A DNA stretch of 64,000 nucleotides from Flavobacteriales bacterium (GTDB taxonomy: Bacteria > Bacteroidota > Bacteroidia > Flavobacteriales_F > PHOS-HE28): the NCBI GenBank assembly GCA_013360395.1, contig JABWBQ010000020.1, forward strand, positions 1 to 64,000, written 5' to 3'. A program made the position numbers and the translations under genes. Shown piece after piece: positions 1-9,104 of this stretch. The notes under the pieces were generated by a model. That model saw only the letters and a program-made list of their open reading frames with translations, searched no databases and was not told the DNA's origin. The stretch's first letter is position 1. The number at the start of each line of letters is the position of its first letter.

Positions 1-9
1 GTGTACGAC

Positions 10-42
10 GGCGGGCGGGTCCGAGCGACGGGCCCGCCCGCC
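10..42. terminator. GC-rich hairpin at the left edge
   Basis: A 13-bp stem (one T-G wobble) closes a 7-nt loop. No T tract follows, so it is at best a weak intrinsic terminator for a gene ending left of the window, or a structured intergenic element. Confidence 0.4.
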
Positions 43-170
43 GTGCCGCCGCATGCGTGCGCAGCCGGGCCGCACCACGTGCATCGGTGATCCGGTCCCT
101 GCGGACGGTCCGTTCATCTTGGCCGTTCGCCTTCCATCCGGATCGGGCGCTCCTGCACGCCGCATGTGCC

Positions 171-178
171 CATCTTCG
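171..178 (+). promoter_or_regulatory. -7 box (CATCTTCG)
   Basis: Degenerate match to the Bacteroidota -7 consensus TAnnTTTG, 18 nt before the ATG at 197. The same octamer precedes the GT4 gene at 14,097. Confidence 0.4.
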
Positions 179-196
179 TGTGCAAGCATCCCCACC

Positions 197-595
197 ATGG
201 ACCCCCAAGCCCGCCTGCGCACCCTATCGGTGTTGCACTACGCCTACGGCGCCTTCATCTGCTTCTCAGGACTGGCGCTGCTGGCCCTGGTGCTCATCGG
301 TCATTTCATGAACAGCGACTGGCTGGCCGAACATGCCCAGAGCGATGTGCCGGGTTGGATGGGCACCTTCATCAGTGGTCTGGGCTGGACGCTGTTCGTT
401 GTGGTGGAGGCCGTGGGGGTGCTGAACCTGCTGGCGGGCGGATGGCTTTCCCGGCGCACCAACCGCACCGCGTGCATGGTGGTGGCGGCCTTCGACCTTC
501 TGAACCTGCCTCTGGGCCTGTTGCTGGGGGTGTTCACCCTGGTGACGCTCAACGACGAACGCGTGTCGGTGCTGTTCGAGCCCACGTTCCGTTGA
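197..595 (+). CDS. Small integral membrane protein, unknown function
   Basis: 132-residue protein with three hydrophobic segments (about residues 14-38, 56-83 and 92-117) and short polar loops, so an inner-membrane protein. I do not recognise a family. The ATG at 197 was chosen because upstream in-frame codons give an unrelated Arg/Pro-rich stretch that would precede the -7-like box. It converges with the phospholipase-like gene, with only 9 nt between the stops. No function is proposed. Confidence 0.7.
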   Translation: MDPQARLRTLSVLHYAYGAFICFSGLALLALVLIGHFMNSDWLAEHAQSDVPGWMGTFISGLGWTLFVVVEAVGVLNLLAGGWLSRRTNRTACMVVAAFDLLNLPLGLLLGVFTLVTLNDERVSVLFEPTFR

Positions 596-604
596 ACGGC
601 ATGT

Positions 605-1612
605 TCACTCCGGGTGGTCGCGCCCCATGGCCTGCCGGGCCTGCCGGAACTGCTCCTCCTCGGCGGCGAACACGCGCTTGAGGCTGTCGCTGACCTCCTT
701 CTGCTCCAAGCGCTCCAGGTCGGGTTGACCGGCGTCCACCCAGGCGGAATACCAGAAGCTGCCAAGGGCGATGATGCTGGCGTTCATCCGGCGTTCCACC
801 ATGCCGCCCATGGCCGCCTCGTACGCTGCGGTGTACTCGCGGCTGTACGTGCGCATGCCGGTGCGGCCCCGGTCCTCCACCACGTACTGCCGGTCGTCCG
901 GCCAGGCCTCGTCCACCGCACGTTCGATGGCCAGCACGCTGTCCACGGCCGCGTGGCTGTCGCGCACCGCGTCCCAGGCGGCGCGCAACGGCGCGGCCAG
1001 ATACCGGGCACGGCCCACCAGGTGGTCGTAGTTCTCGGCGCTGAGCTCGGGGATGCGGCTCTCCCAGAAGGCGTGGATGCCGTGCTGGCCCGTGAGCTGC
1101 CCGTTGTAGTTCTCGGTGGTGTGCAGGGGCACGTGGGCATCGGCCACATAGTGGCCCAGATCGGTGGCGTTCCGCAGGATGCGGTCCACGTCGCCGCGCT
1201 GGAAGGCGTTCACCAGGCGGCCGTAGGAGCGCTCCACCTGCCAGGGAACGATGCCGTAGGCCTTCAGGGTATCCTCGGTGAACTTGGCCACGGCTTCCTC
1301 CCAGCGCTCGGGCATCACGGCGAAGGGGTCCTGTCCGCCGCGCGCGTAGTGGTCGATGTCGATGTAATGACGTGCCGCCTCCTCGGGGTCGGCGTAGCGT
1401 CGGCGGTCGGGGTCCACCGCATGGTCGCTGATGAGGTCGATATGCCGCTTGAAGAAGGGGAACATGGCCGGCGGCAGCGTGAAGCAGGCCATGCGGTTGA
1501 TGCGTTTGTGCCCGTAGAAGCCCCAGGAGCCCGCCTCCTCGGCCAGCGCGAAGGGCCAGGCGATGAGCACGGCCAGCGGCACGGCGAGGAGGGCGATGCG
1601 GGGCGGGCGCAT
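605..1612 (-). CDS. Zinc-dependent phospholipase C / S1-P1 nuclease-like protein
   Basis: 335 residues with an N-terminal signal-like hydrophobic segment (about 6-24), so probably exported. The mature part opens with WGFYGHKRIN and contains LGHYVADAHVPLH and GIHAFWE. The ordered Trp, His and Asp residues match the trinuclear zinc site of the phospholipase C/P1 nuclease superfamily. Expected role: hydrolysis of phosphodiesters (phospholipid or nucleic acid) outside the cytoplasm; the substrate cannot be told from sequence. It is the last gene of a minus-strand operon, its start overlapping the comB stop by one base. Confidence 0.75.
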   Translation of the reverse strand: MRPPRIALLAVPLAVLIAWPFALAEEAGSWGFYGHKRINRMACFTLPPAMFPFFKRHIDLISDHAVDPDRRRYADPEEAARHYIDIDHYARGGQDPFAVMPERWEEAVAKFTEDTLKAYGIVPWQVERSYGRLVNAFQRGDVDRILRNATDLGHYVADAHVPLHTTENYNGQLTGQHGIHAFWESRIPELSAENYDHLVGRARYLAAPLRAAWDAVRDSHAAVDSVLAIERAVDEAWPDDRQYVVEDRGRTGMRTYSREYTAAYEAAMGGMVERRMNASIIALGSFWYSAWVDAGQPDLERLEQKEVSDSLKRVFAAEEEQFRQARQAMGRDHPE

Positions 1613-2373
1613 CAGGCCGCGGTTTCGTGCGCCATGGGCACCAGCACGCCGTTGCGCAGCACGGGGATCACCCCGGTGGTATCGGCGGTGAGGCAGTACT
1701 TCACGTCGGGAAGCATGCGCAGCTGTTCGATGCGTCGGCGGCGGGGTGCCGCCTTGAGGATGCCCATGATGTTCTCCCGCGCCGCATGGAACAGGTATTG
1801 CGCGGCGATGCTGCTGTCCTCCTCCAGCCCGAAGCGGCCGCTGTCCAGCAGCCGGTCCATCACCGCACCGGCGAAGGTGCTGTCCTCCAGGTTGAACTTG
1901 CCCTTCCAGCCGGCGCAGAGCAGCAGGATGTTGCCGTCCTGGCGCACCAGCCAGTCGCTCAGGGCGGTGAGGTTCAGGAAGGAGCCGATCACCAGCCGTT
2001 TGGCATCCCGGGCCAGGGCGATGGTGCGCGTGCCGTTGGTGGTGGTCATCACCAGGGTCTTGCCCATGATCTCCGGCCCCTGGAAGGCCAGGGGCGAGTT
2101 GCCGTACTGGAAGCCCTCCACCACCTCGCCGTTGCGTTCGGCCGCCACGATGTGACCTTCCCGACCGAGGTAGGTGCGGGCCTCCTCCACCGAGCTCACC
2201 GGGATGATGCGCTCCACGCCATGGGCGAGCGCGGTGACCATGGCGCTGGTGGCGCGCAGCACATCGATCACCACCACGATGTCCATCTCCGCCGCGTACA
2301 GGGGGTACTGGTCGGGGAAGAAGCAGACCTCCACCCGGTACCGGTAATCGGGGTTGATGGTGCGGGCGCTCAT
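1612..2373 (-). CDS. comB: 2-phosphosulfolactate phosphatase family protein (ComB)
   Basis: 253 residues, full length for the family. Recognisable segments are [16 protein letters not shown] near the N-terminus, [10 protein letters not shown], and [13 protein letters not shown] in the middle. ComB removes phosphate from 2-phosphosulfolactate, releasing sulfolactate; it is Mg-dependent. The pathway was defined for coenzyme M synthesis, but many bacteria carry comB without making CoM, so the physiological product use here is unknown. It overlaps the gcvT stop by 4 nt (ATGA) and the next gene by 1 nt, so translation is probably coupled. Confidence 0.88.
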   Translation of the reverse strand: MSARTINPDYRYRVEVCFFPDQYPLYAAEMDIVVVIDVLRATSAMVTALAHGVERIIPVSSVEEARTYLGREGHIVAAERNGEVVEGFQYGNSPLAFQGPEIMGKTLVMTTTNGTRTIALARDAKRLVIGSFLNLTALSDWLVRQDGNILLLCAGWKGKFNLEDSTFAGAVMDRLLDSGRFGLEEDSSIAAQYLFHAARENIMGILKAAPRRRRIEQLRMLPDVKYCLTADTTGVIPVLRNGVLVPMAHETAA

Positions 2374-3485
2374 GCGGGTGCCTTGTAGAAGGGCAGCCCC
2401 ACCACGCGGGCCCGCAACACCTTGCCCCGCACGTCGATGAGGAGCTCGCTACCCGGGGCGGCCAGGGCCGCGGGCACGTAGGCCAGGCCGATGGGCTTTT
2501 GCAGCGAGGGGCTGTGCGTGCCGCTGGTCACCGTGCCGATCACCGCGCCGGAGGCGTCCACCACGGAATGCCCATGGCGCGGTATGCCGCGGTCCAGCAG
2601 TTCGAAGCCGACCAGCTTGCGCTTCACGCCGGCCTCCTTCTGGGCCTTCAGTGCGGCGGAGTTGGTGAATTCCTTGGTGAACTTGGTGATCCAGCCCAGG
2701 CCGGCCTCCAGGGGCGAGGTGCTGTCGTCGATGTCGTTGCCGTAAAGGCAAAAGCCCATCTCCAGGCGCAGGGTGTCGCGCGCGGCCAGGCCGCAGGGCT
2801 TGATCCCGTGCGGTGCACCGGCGGCCATGATGGCGTTCCAGGCCTTTTCCAAGAGGTCGTTGGGCACGTACACCTCGTAACCGCCGGCGCCGGTGTATCC
2901 CGTGGCGCTGATGAGCACCAGGCCCACACCCTTCATCTCGGCATATTGTGCGGTGTAGTAGGCCATGGCCGCCAGGTCCACGGTGAACAGGCCCTGCAGG
3001 GTGGCGGTGGCCTTGGGACCCTGCACGGCCAGCAGGCCCATGCGGTCGCTGATGTCCTCCAGCCGGGCGTCGAAGCTGTTGTGGTCGTTGATCCAGTCCC
3101 AGTCCTTGCGGATGTTGCCGGCGTTCACCACCAGCAGGTAGTGGTGATCGTCCGCGTGCTGCATGCGGTACACCAGCAGGTCGTCCACGATGCCGCCGGT
3201 GGTGTTGGGCAGGCAGCTGTACTGCACCTTGCCCACGGTGAGCTTGGAGGCATCGTTGCTGGTGACGCGCTGGATGAGGTCGAGGGCGCCGTCGCCCCGC
3301 ACCAGGAACTCGCCCATGTGGCTCACGTCGAACAGGCCCACGCCATTGCGCACGGCGAGGTGCTCGTCGTTGACCCCGCTGTACTGCACGGGCATCAGGA
3401 AGCCGGCGAAGGGCACCATCTTGGCGCCGAGGGCCTCATGCACGTGCCGGAGCCTGGTGGACTTGAGTTCGGTCTGGGTTTCCAT
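2370..3485 (-). CDS. gcvT: Glycine cleavage system aminomethyltransferase (T protein)
   Basis: 371 residues, normal for GcvT. Family hallmarks include [18 protein letters not shown] near the N-terminus, FDVSHMGEF, the tetrahydrofolate-site region around [12 protein letters not shown], and the C-terminal barrel domain. It transfers the methylene group from the aminomethyl-lipoyl H protein to THF, releasing ammonia. Its start lies 50 nt inside the 3' end of the upstream glycosyltransferase in another frame, an unusually long overlap; I see no later ATG that keeps the conserved N-terminus. gcvH and gcvP are not in the window. Confidence 0.93.
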   Translation of the reverse strand: METQTELKSTRLRHVHEALGAKMVPFAGFLMPVQYSGVNDEHLAVRNGVGLFDVSHMGEFLVRGDGALDLIQRVTSNDASKLTVGKVQYSCLPNTTGGIVDDLLVYRMQHADDHHYLLVVNAGNIRKDWDWINDHNSFDARLEDISDRMGLLAVQGPKATATLQGLFTVDLAAMAYYTAQYAEMKGVGLVLISATGYTGAGGYEVYVPNDLLEKAWNAIMAAGAPHGIKPCGLAARDTLRLEMGFCLYGNDIDDSTSPLEAGLGWITKFTKEFTNSAALKAQKEAGVKRKLVGFELLDRGIPRHGHSVVDASGAVIGTVTSGTHSPSLQKPIGLAYVPAALAAPGSELLIDVRGKVLRARVVGLPFYKAPA

Positions 3486-4569
3486 GGGTTCGGATCAGGT
3501 GGTTGAAGAGGTCGATGTAATGGTCGCGCCAAGCCACCGTGGAGTAGTGTTGCTCCACGGTCGTCCGGGCCGCATGGCCCAGCCGGGCACGAAGGTCGGC
3601 ATCCTGGATGAGCAGGCCCAACTTCGCGGTCCATGCGGCGGGGTCGGCGGCCAGGAAGCCGTTCTCCCCATCGCGGACGATGGTGCTGTTCACGCCCACG
3701 GGCGACATCACCGGAGGGATGCCCATGGCCATGTACTGCAGGCCTTTCAGCCCGCATTTGCCGCGGCTCCAGGGGTCGTCGCGCAGGGGCATGATGCCGA
3801 TGTCCATCGGCGCCAGGTCCTCGGGTTCACTGTCGTGCCGCCAGGGCACATTGTCCACCGGCACGCCTGGCAGGGTGAAAGGCTGGTCGCTCACCACGCG
3901 GAACCGGATGCGATCGCCCCAGCGCCGCACCAGGTCCTGCAACATGGGCGCCGCCTTGCGCAGATGGGCCATGCTCGTGCGGCTCCCGGTCCAGCCGATC
4001 ACCACCGGGCCGGGGTGCGGGGTGTGCGTGCGGGGCACGTAGCGCTCGGTGTCGATCACGGTGGGGATCACCTCCACGTTCGTGTTGTGCCAGCGGGCGT
4101 ATTCGGCCAGGTGCTCGTTGCCCGCGATCACGTGCTGGGCCAGGCGGATCAGCGTGGCGGTCTTGCCGGGGTCCTTCAGCCACCGCAGATGGCGGTTGCC
4201 GTCGCTGACGTCCATGTGCCAGATGGCGTCGTCGAAGTCGTAGATCACCGGTGTGCCGCTGCGGGCCAGGGCCCGCTCGAAGCGGGTGCTGCCGGTCATG
4301 AACGCCTCGCGCTGCACGAACACCAGGTCGAAGCGCGGGGCCATGCGCACGTGTTCCTGGCGCAGGCGGAAGCTCTTGAGGAAGATGCGCGCCTTGGCGG
4401 CGAGGTTCCCCGGGGTGTAAAAGACCGCGTCGTCCGCCTCATCGATCAGCGAGGCGTAGTGCACGGTGAACCCATGCCTTTCCCAGTAGGGCATGAACTG
4501 GTCAAAGCGGTAGCGCTGGCTCGGGGAGCGGTCGCGGCGGTGCGCGCCGATGAACAGGATGCGGGGCAT
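3436..4569 (-). CDS. Glycosyltransferase, GT-B fold (GT4/GT1-like)
   Basis: 377 residues. The N-terminal half begins [20 protein letters not shown]. The C-terminal donor-binding half contains [14 protein letters not shown] and [20 protein letters not shown] followed by GENGFLA, the usual GT-B signature. Probably transfers a sugar to a cell-surface glycan or lipid carrier. The start follows a minus-strand -7-like box by 9 nt; a longer upstream open frame runs antisense to the neighbouring dehydratase gene and is not real. First gene of the operon with gcvT, comB and the phospholipase-like gene, which are unrelated in function. Confidence 0.85.
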   Translation of the reverse strand: MPRILFIGAHRRDRSPSQRYRFDQFMPYWERHGFTVHYASLIDEADDAVFYTPGNLAAKARIFLKSFRLRQEHVRMAPRFDLVFVQREAFMTGSTRFERALARSGTPVIYDFDDAIWHMDVSDGNRHLRWLKDPGKTATLIRLAQHVIAGNEHLAEYARWHNTNVEVIPTVIDTERYVPRTHTPHPGPVVIGWTGSRTSMAHLRKAAPMLQDLVRRWGDRIRFRVVSDQPFTLPGVPVDNVPWRHDSEPEDLAPMDIGIMPLRDDPWSRGKCGLKGLQYMAMGIPPVMSPVGVNSTIVRDGENGFLAADPAAWTAKLGLLIQDADLRARLGHAARTTVEQHYSTVAWRDHYIDLFNHLIRTHGNPDRTQVHQAPARA

Positions 4570-4578
4570 CGGTGACCG

Positions 4579-4586
4579 CAAAGAAA
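4579..4586 (-). promoter_or_regulatory. -7 box (TTTCTTTG) for the glycosyltransferase operon
   Basis: Minus-strand TTTCTTTG ends 9 nt before the ATG at 4569. It lies about 30 bp from a divergent plus-strand box, so the two operons share a compact promoter region. Confidence 0.5.
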
Positions 4587-4615
4587 ACCCATGGCCGCCA
4601 CGCGCAGGCGTCCCG

Positions 4616-4623
4616 TACCTTGG
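4616..4623 (+). promoter_or_regulatory. -7 box (TACCTTGG)
   Basis: TACCTTGG, 12 nt before the ATG at 4636. Its position downstream of an in-frame ATG at 4591 argues for the later start of the dehydratase gene. Confidence 0.5.
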
Positions 4624-4635
4624 TCGCCACGCCGC

Positions 4636-6516
4636 ATGGAACGTGCGAAGGCCATTCCGCGCTGGGCGGTCCTGCTGGTGGACCTGGGCCTGTGCCTGAC
4701 CGCCCTGCTGGCCGCCTACCAGTTGCGCTTCAACTTCCAGGTGCCGTCCTGGGAATGGGCGTTGCTGTGGCCGGTGCTCCCGCTGTACATGCTGGTGCGG
4801 CTGGGCTCCTTCCTGGTGGCGGGCATCCAGCGCGGCATGGTGCGTCACACGGGCACCGACGATGCGCGGCGCATCTTCTTCACGATCATGGCCGGCTCGG
4901 TGGTGCTGGCGCTGCTGAGCCTGATGCGCGAGCGCTTGTGGGACGGGCGGTACCTGCTGCCCTTCTCGGTGCTGATCATCGAGACCATGGGCGCCCTGAT
5001 CGCCATGATCGCCTCGCGCATCGCCGTGAAGTTGCTGTACCTCAAGGCCCGGGGCAGCGGCAAGGAGCGCATCGGCGTGGTGATCCACGGGGCCGGTGAG
5101 GCGGGGCTCATCACCAAGCGCACCCTGGAGCGCGAGGGGTCCGTGCGGTACACGGTGGAGGCCTTCGTGGACGACGATCCGCGCAAGGCGGGGCGGCGGC
5201 TGGAGGGCGTGGAAGTGCTGCATACCGAGCGGCTGCCGGCCCTGCTGGCCGAGGGCGGGGTGGACCAGGTGATCATCGCCATCATGAACCCCGACCCCGA
5301 GCACCGGCGGCGCGTGGTGGACGCGTGCGTGGCCGCCCGGGTGCAGGTGCGGAGCATCCCCCCGGTGAGCGCCTGGATCAACGGGCAGTTGAGCGCGGGG
5401 CAGATCCGTGAGGTGCGCATCGAGGACCTGTTGGGGCGCCCGACCATCCGGCTGGACGATGCCGAGGTGCGGGCGCGCTTCGCCGGTGAACGCGTGCTGG
5501 TGACCGGTGCGGCCGGCAGCATCGGCAGCGAGCTGTGCCGCCAGCTGGCCACGCTGGGAGCGGGCCGACTGGTGCTGCTGGACCAGGCCGAGAGCCCCCT
5601 GCACGACCTGGCGGTGGAGCTTGGTCGCGCCGCGCCTGCCGTGGAGCTGGCCATCGTGGTGGGCGATGTGCGGGAGGCCGAGGTCGTGGACCGCCTGATG
5701 GCCGCCCAACGGCCCGCCGTCGTCTTCCATGCCGCGGCGTACAAACATGTGCCGCTGATGGAGCTGCAACCCGCCGAGGCCGTGCGCACCAACGTGGGCG
5801 GCACGGTGAACGTGGTGCGGTCGGCCCTGCGGCATGGGGTGCGCGAGCTGGTGCTGGTGAGCACCGACAAGGCCGTGAACCCCACCAGCGTGATGGGCGC
5901 GAGCAAGCGTGTGGCCGAGCTGTTCGTGCGGGCGGAGCATGCACAAGGCACCGCCACGCGCCTGATCACCACCCGGTTCGGCAACGTGCTGGGCTCGAGC
6001 GGCTCGGTGATCCCCCTGTTCCGTCGGCAGATCGCCGCGGGCGGGCCGGTGACGGTGACGCATCCGGAGGTGACGCGTTACTTCATGACCATCCCCGAAG
6101 CCTGCCGCCTGGTGCTGGAGGCCGGCACCATGGGCCGGGGCGGCGAGGTGTACGTGTTCGACATGGGGCAGCCGGTGCGCATTCAGGACCTGGCCGAGCG
6201 GATGATCCGCCTCAGCGGCAAGGAGCCCGGACGGGACATCGCCATCGTGCACACCGGGCTGCGGCCGGGCGAGAAGCTGTACGAGGAACTGCTGGCCGCC
6301 CAGGAGGACACCCAACCCACCCACCACCCGCGCATCCTCATCGGCCGCGACCACGGCGCCCCTCCCCCGGGCACCATCGACGCCATCCATGCGTTGGTGA
6401 ACGCCGCCCAGGACGACCAGGCCGAGGCCATCGTGGCACGCATGAAGGCCCTGGTCCCCGAGTACCGCAGCCGCAATTCGGTGTTCGAGGCCCTCGACGC
6501 CCCGCACCCCCGGTAG
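4636..6516 (+). CDS. Membrane-anchored nucleotide-sugar dehydratase/epimerase (FlaA1/CapD/WbpM type)
   Basis: 626 residues. Four hydrophobic segments in the first ~125 residues anchor the protein in the inner membrane. A CoA-binding-like Rossmann region follows, then the catalytic short-chain dehydrogenase domain with NAD motif GAAGSIGSE near residue 290, YKHVPLMEL, STDKAVNP and the active-site segment NPTSVMGASK near 415 (Met-Lys replaces the usual Tyr-Lys, as in FlaA1). Family members convert UDP-GlcNAc to 4-keto-6-deoxy sugars, feeding amino-sugar branches. A DegT aminotransferase and a sugar transferase that could use such a product lie at 9,994-11,820. Confidence 0.9.
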   Translation: MERAKAIPRWAVLLVDLGLCLTALLAAYQLRFNFQVPSWEWALLWPVLPLYMLVRLGSFLVAGIQRGMVRHTGTDDARRIFFTIMAGSVVLALLSLMRERLWDGRYLLPFSVLIIETMGALIAMIASRIAVKLLYLKARGSGKERIGVVIHGAGEAGLITKRTLEREGSVRYTVEAFVDDDPRKAGRRLEGVEVLHTERLPALLAEGGVDQVIIAIMNPDPEHRRRVVDACVAARVQVRSIPPVSAWINGQLSAGQIREVRIEDLLGRPTIRLDDAEVRARFAGERVLVTGAAGSIGSELCRQLATLGAGRLVLLDQAESPLHDLAVELGRAAPAVELAIVVGDVREAEVVDRLMAAQRPAVVFHAAAYKHVPLMELQPAEAVRTNVGGTVNVVRSALRHGVRELVLVSTDKAVNPTSVMGASKRVAELFVRAEHAQGTATRLITTRFGNVLGSSGSVIPLFRRQIAAGGPVTVTHPEVTRYFMTIPEACRLVLEAGTMGRGGEVYVFDMGQPVRIQDLAERMIRLSGKEPGRDIAIVHTGLRPGEKLYEELLAAQEDTQPTHHPRILIGRDHGAPPPGTIDAIHALVNAAQDDQAEAIVARMKALVPEYRSRNSVFEALDAPHPR

Positions 6517-6521
6517 GCGGG

Positions 6522-6529
6522 TACCTTTG
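6522..6529 (+). promoter_or_regulatory. -7 box (TACCTTTG, exact consensus)
   Basis: Exact TAnnTTTG match, 20 nt upstream of the ATG at 6550 and just after the stop of the preceding gene. Confidence 0.6.
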
Positions 6530-6549
6530 CGGCCCATCCGAACCGCTCC

Positions 6550-6954
6550 ATGACACGCGACAGGAACCTGGACATCGCCAAGGCGCAGAAGGACATCGCC
6601 GAGCACATCGGCGTGGGTGCCGACGGGCTGGTCTTCAACTTCGAGCAGGGCCCCGCCGGCCGCACCAAGCTGCACCTCATCACCATCAACCCGCGGCACA
6701 ACCAGAGCTTCCTCTTCCACAGCACCGAAGGCAGCGACAAGCTGGACGCCCTGCGGACCATGCTCCAGTACGTGCGCACCTACAAGGAGCGGGAAAGCTC
6801 GTACACCATCCAGTGGACCATGCGCGGGGAGAACCAGTTGCAGACCTCCTACTTCCACGCCCGCAACGTGCTGGACGCCCTGGACAAGCTGTACTACGAC
6901 CGCGACCCCAACAGCATCGTGGTGTTCTCGGTGATCCTCAACCCGATCACCTGA
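6550..6954 (+). CDS. Conserved hypothetical protein
   Basis: 134 residues, soluble, no signal peptide. Contains HLITINPRHNQSFLFHSTEG and YTIQWTMRGENQLQTSYF; the alternating polar/hydrophobic pattern suggests a compact alpha/beta or beta fold. I do not recognise a named family. It starts 20 nt after an exact -7 box and is followed after 2 nt by the thioesterase gene, so it probably heads a short operon. Confidence 0.75.
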   Translation: MTRDRNLDIAKAQKDIAEHIGVGADGLVFNFEQGPAGRTKLHLITINPRHNQSFLFHSTEGSDKLDALRTMLQYVRTYKERESSYTIQWTMRGENQLQTSYFHARNVLDALDKLYYDRDPNSIVVFSVILNPIT

Positions 6955-6956
6955 GC

Positions 6957-7373
6957 ATGGCACGCGTGGTCACCGTCCCTGTGCAGGTCCGGTTCGGCGA
7001 TGTGGACATGGCGCGGCATGTGCACAACGCCGTGTACCTCTCCTACTTCGAGCTGGCGCGCATGGCCTTTCTGGCCCCGCTCTACGGGCCGGGCCACGAC
7101 TGGACCACCGAAGGGCTCATCCTGGGCCGCAACGAGGTGGACTACCGGCGCCCCGTGGGGTTGCGCGACGTGGTGGAGGTGGACTGCCGGTGTGTGCGCG
7201 TAGGCGGCAGGAGCTTCGACCTGGCCTACACCGTGCACGTGATCGACGGCGCGGCACGGACCTTGTGTACCGAGGGGCGGAGCGTGATGGTCTGCTTCAA
7301 CTACCTGACCAACGCCACCATACCCATCCCCGAACGCATCCGCAAGGCCCTGGAGGCCGATGCCACACCATGA
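6957..7373 (+). CDS. Acyl-CoA thioesterase, 4-hydroxybenzoyl-CoA thioesterase-like (hotdog)
   Basis: 138 residues. QVRFGDVDMARHVHNAVYLSYFE is the classic YbgC/4HBT N-terminus: the Asp in GDVDMARHVHN aligns with the catalytic Asp, and the hotdog helix follows. Hydrolyses acyl-CoA thioesters; the acyl specificity is unknown. The upstream stop is 2 nt away, and its own stop overlaps the next start (ATGA), so it is translated as part of the operon from 6550. Confidence 0.85.
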   Translation: MARVVTVPVQVRFGDVDMARHVHNAVYLSYFELARMAFLAPLYGPGHDWTTEGLILGRNEVDYRRPVGLRDVVEVDCRCVRVGGRSFDLAYTVHVIDGAARTLCTEGRSVMVCFNYLTNATIPIPERIRKALEADATP

Positions 7374-8113
7374 AAAGGACCGTTCTCCCCCTGGGCGTTG
7401 TAGCCCTGCTGTTCGCACCGGCCCCCGGCACGGCGCAGGACCTTCAGAACATACTGGGCACCGCCGGACAAATCCTGGGCGGTGGTGGCGGCACCGGCGC
7501 CTTGAGCAACGAAGAGGTGGTGCGCGGCCTGAAGCAGGCCCTGGAGGTGGGCAGCCAGCGCAGCGTGGACCTGGCGGGGCGTGACGGTGGTTTCTGGGAC
7601 GAGCCGCGGATCCGCATCCCCTTTCCGGCCGAAGCCGAGAAGGTGCGGAGCACGTTGCTGGGCCTGGGCATGAACAAACCGGTGGAGGATTTCGAACGCA
7701 CGCTGAACAAGGCCGCCGAGACCGCCGTGAAGGAGGCCGTGCCCGTGTTCGTGGACGCCATCACCGGCCTGAGCGTGGAGGACGGCTTCAGCATCCTGAA
7801 AGGAGGGCCCGACGCCGCCACCAACCTGCTGCGGCAGCGTACCACGGAGGCGCTCACCACGCGGTTCCGGCCCATCGTGGAACAGGCCACGGCCAAGGTG
7901 GCGTTGACCGGCTACTGGACGCCGCTGGCCAATGCGTACAACAGCGCGGCGCTCTTCACCGGCGGCAAGGCCGTGGACCCCGACCTCAACGCGTACGTCA
8001 CCGACCGGGCCATCGCAGGCCTGTTCACCCTGCTGGCCGACGAGGAACGCAAGATCCGCCAGGACCCGGTGGCACGCACCACGGAGCTGCTGCAGCGCGT
8101 CTTCGGCAACTGA
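7370..8113 (+). CDS. DUF4197 domain protein, exported
   Basis: 247 residues. A signal peptide (about 1-22, ending in GTAQ) is followed by a Gly-rich linker and the DUF4197 body: LSNEEVVRGLKQALEVG, RIRIPFPAEAEKV, ILKGGPDAATNLL and the C-terminal DEERKIRQDPVARTTELL. Family members are periplasmic or secreted helical proteins of unknown function, common in Bacteroidota and Proteobacteria. The start overlaps the preceding stop by 4 nt. Confidence 0.88.
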   Translation: MKRTVLPLGVVALLFAPAPGTAQDLQNILGTAGQILGGGGGTGALSNEEVVRGLKQALEVGSQRSVDLAGRDGGFWDEPRIRIPFPAEAEKVRSTLLGLGMNKPVEDFERTLNKAAETAVKEAVPVFVDAITGLSVEDGFSILKGGPDAATNLLRQRTTEALTTRFRPIVEQATAKVALTGYWTPLANAYNSAALFTGGKAVDPDLNAYVTDRAIAGLFTLLADEERKIRQDPVARTTELLQRVFGN

Positions 8114-8118
8114 ACCCC

Positions 8119-9018
8119 ATGCGCGCCACACGGACCATACCCCCGGGGAGCCACCTGGCCGACAGTGAACTGGTGCTGGGCCCCGACGGCACGGTGTATC
8201 ACCTGGGCCTGCGGCCCGAGCACATCGGCGACCTGGTGCTGGTGGCGGGCGACCCCGGTCGGATCGCCAGCATCAGCGCTTTGTTCGAGCGCATCGAGCA
8301 CCGGGCGCAGAACCGCGAGTTCGTCTCGCACACCGGCATCTACCACGGCACGCGCGTCACGGCGCTGGCCACCGGCATCGGCACGGACAACATCGACATC
8401 GTGCTCAACGAGCTCGACGCGCTGGTGAACATCGATCTGGAGCGGCGCACGCCCCACGACACCACGCGAAGCCTCCGCATCGTGCGGCTGGGCACCTGCG
8501 GCTCGTTGCAGCCGGACATCCCGGTGGACGACCGGATCGTGAGCACGCATGGTCTGGGGCTGGACAACGTGCTGCATTACTACGCCCACGAGCACGACGC
8601 GGCCGAACAGGACCTGCTGAACGCCTTCGTGGCGCATGTACCCTGGCCCACCGCCCTGCCCCGCCCCTATCTGGCCGCCGGGGACCAGGGGTTGGTGAGC
8701 CTGCTGGCCGAGGGCAACCACGCCGGCATCACGGCCACCGCCGGTGGTTTCTACGGTCCGCAGGGCCGGCAGCTGCGGCTGGGCACCGCGGTGGCGGACC
8801 TCAACGAGCGTTTCACCGCCTTCCGGCATGGAGGCCACCGCATCGCCAACTACGAGATGGAGACCAGCGCGTTGTACGGCCTGGGGGCCCTGCTCGGGCA
8901 CCGGTGCTGCACGGTCTGCACGGTGGTGGCCAATCGGTTCCGCCGCGAGTTCAGCCGGGACCACCACGCGGCGGTACGGCGCATGGTGGGCGAAGTGCTG
9001 GAGCGATCAACAGCCTAG
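8119..9018 (+). CDS. Uridine phosphorylase-like nucleoside phosphorylase
   Basis: 299 residues. Phosphate-binding LVAGDPGRI, substrate loop ATGIGTDNIDIVLNELDAL, RLGTCGSL and the ribose/base region NYEMETSALYGL match the NP-I nucleoside phosphorylase superfamily, closest to uridine phosphorylase. It catalyses reversible phosphorolysis of a nucleoside to base and ribose-1-phosphate in the cytoplasm for pyrimidine salvage. It starts 5 nt after the DUF4197 gene and so is likely cotranscribed with it. Confidence 0.85.
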   Translation: MRATRTIPPGSHLADSELVLGPDGTVYHLGLRPEHIGDLVLVAGDPGRIASISALFERIEHRAQNREFVSHTGIYHGTRVTALATGIGTDNIDIVLNELDALVNIDLERRTPHDTTRSLRIVRLGTCGSLQPDIPVDDRIVSTHGLGLDNVLHYYAHEHDAAEQDLLNAFVAHVPWPTALPRPYLAAGDQGLVSLLAEGNHAGITATAGGFYGPQGRQLRLGTAVADLNERFTAFRHGGHRIANYEMETSALYGLGALLGHRCCTVCTVVANRFRREFSRDHHAAVRRMVGEVLERSTA

Positions 9019-9067
9019 TGCTGGAAAGTACGGACGGCCGCAGCCCGCCCTCCCGCTGCGCCCCGGC

Positions 9068-9075
9068 TACTTTCG
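9068..9075 (+). promoter_or_regulatory. -7 box (TACTTTCG)
   Basis: TACTTTCG, 29 nt upstream of the ATG at 9105; one base from the TAnnTTTG consensus. Confidence 0.5.
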
Positions 9076-9104
9076 TCGGGGCCGCGCAACGGCCAACGGG
9101 GGGC

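Noticed and set aside
3436-6963. Very long minus-strand open frame extending the glycosyltransferase upstream across 4,570-6,963
   Set aside because: It runs antisense to the dehydratase gene, is rich in His/Gly/Arg with no domain pattern, and the true start at 4,569 has a promoter box.
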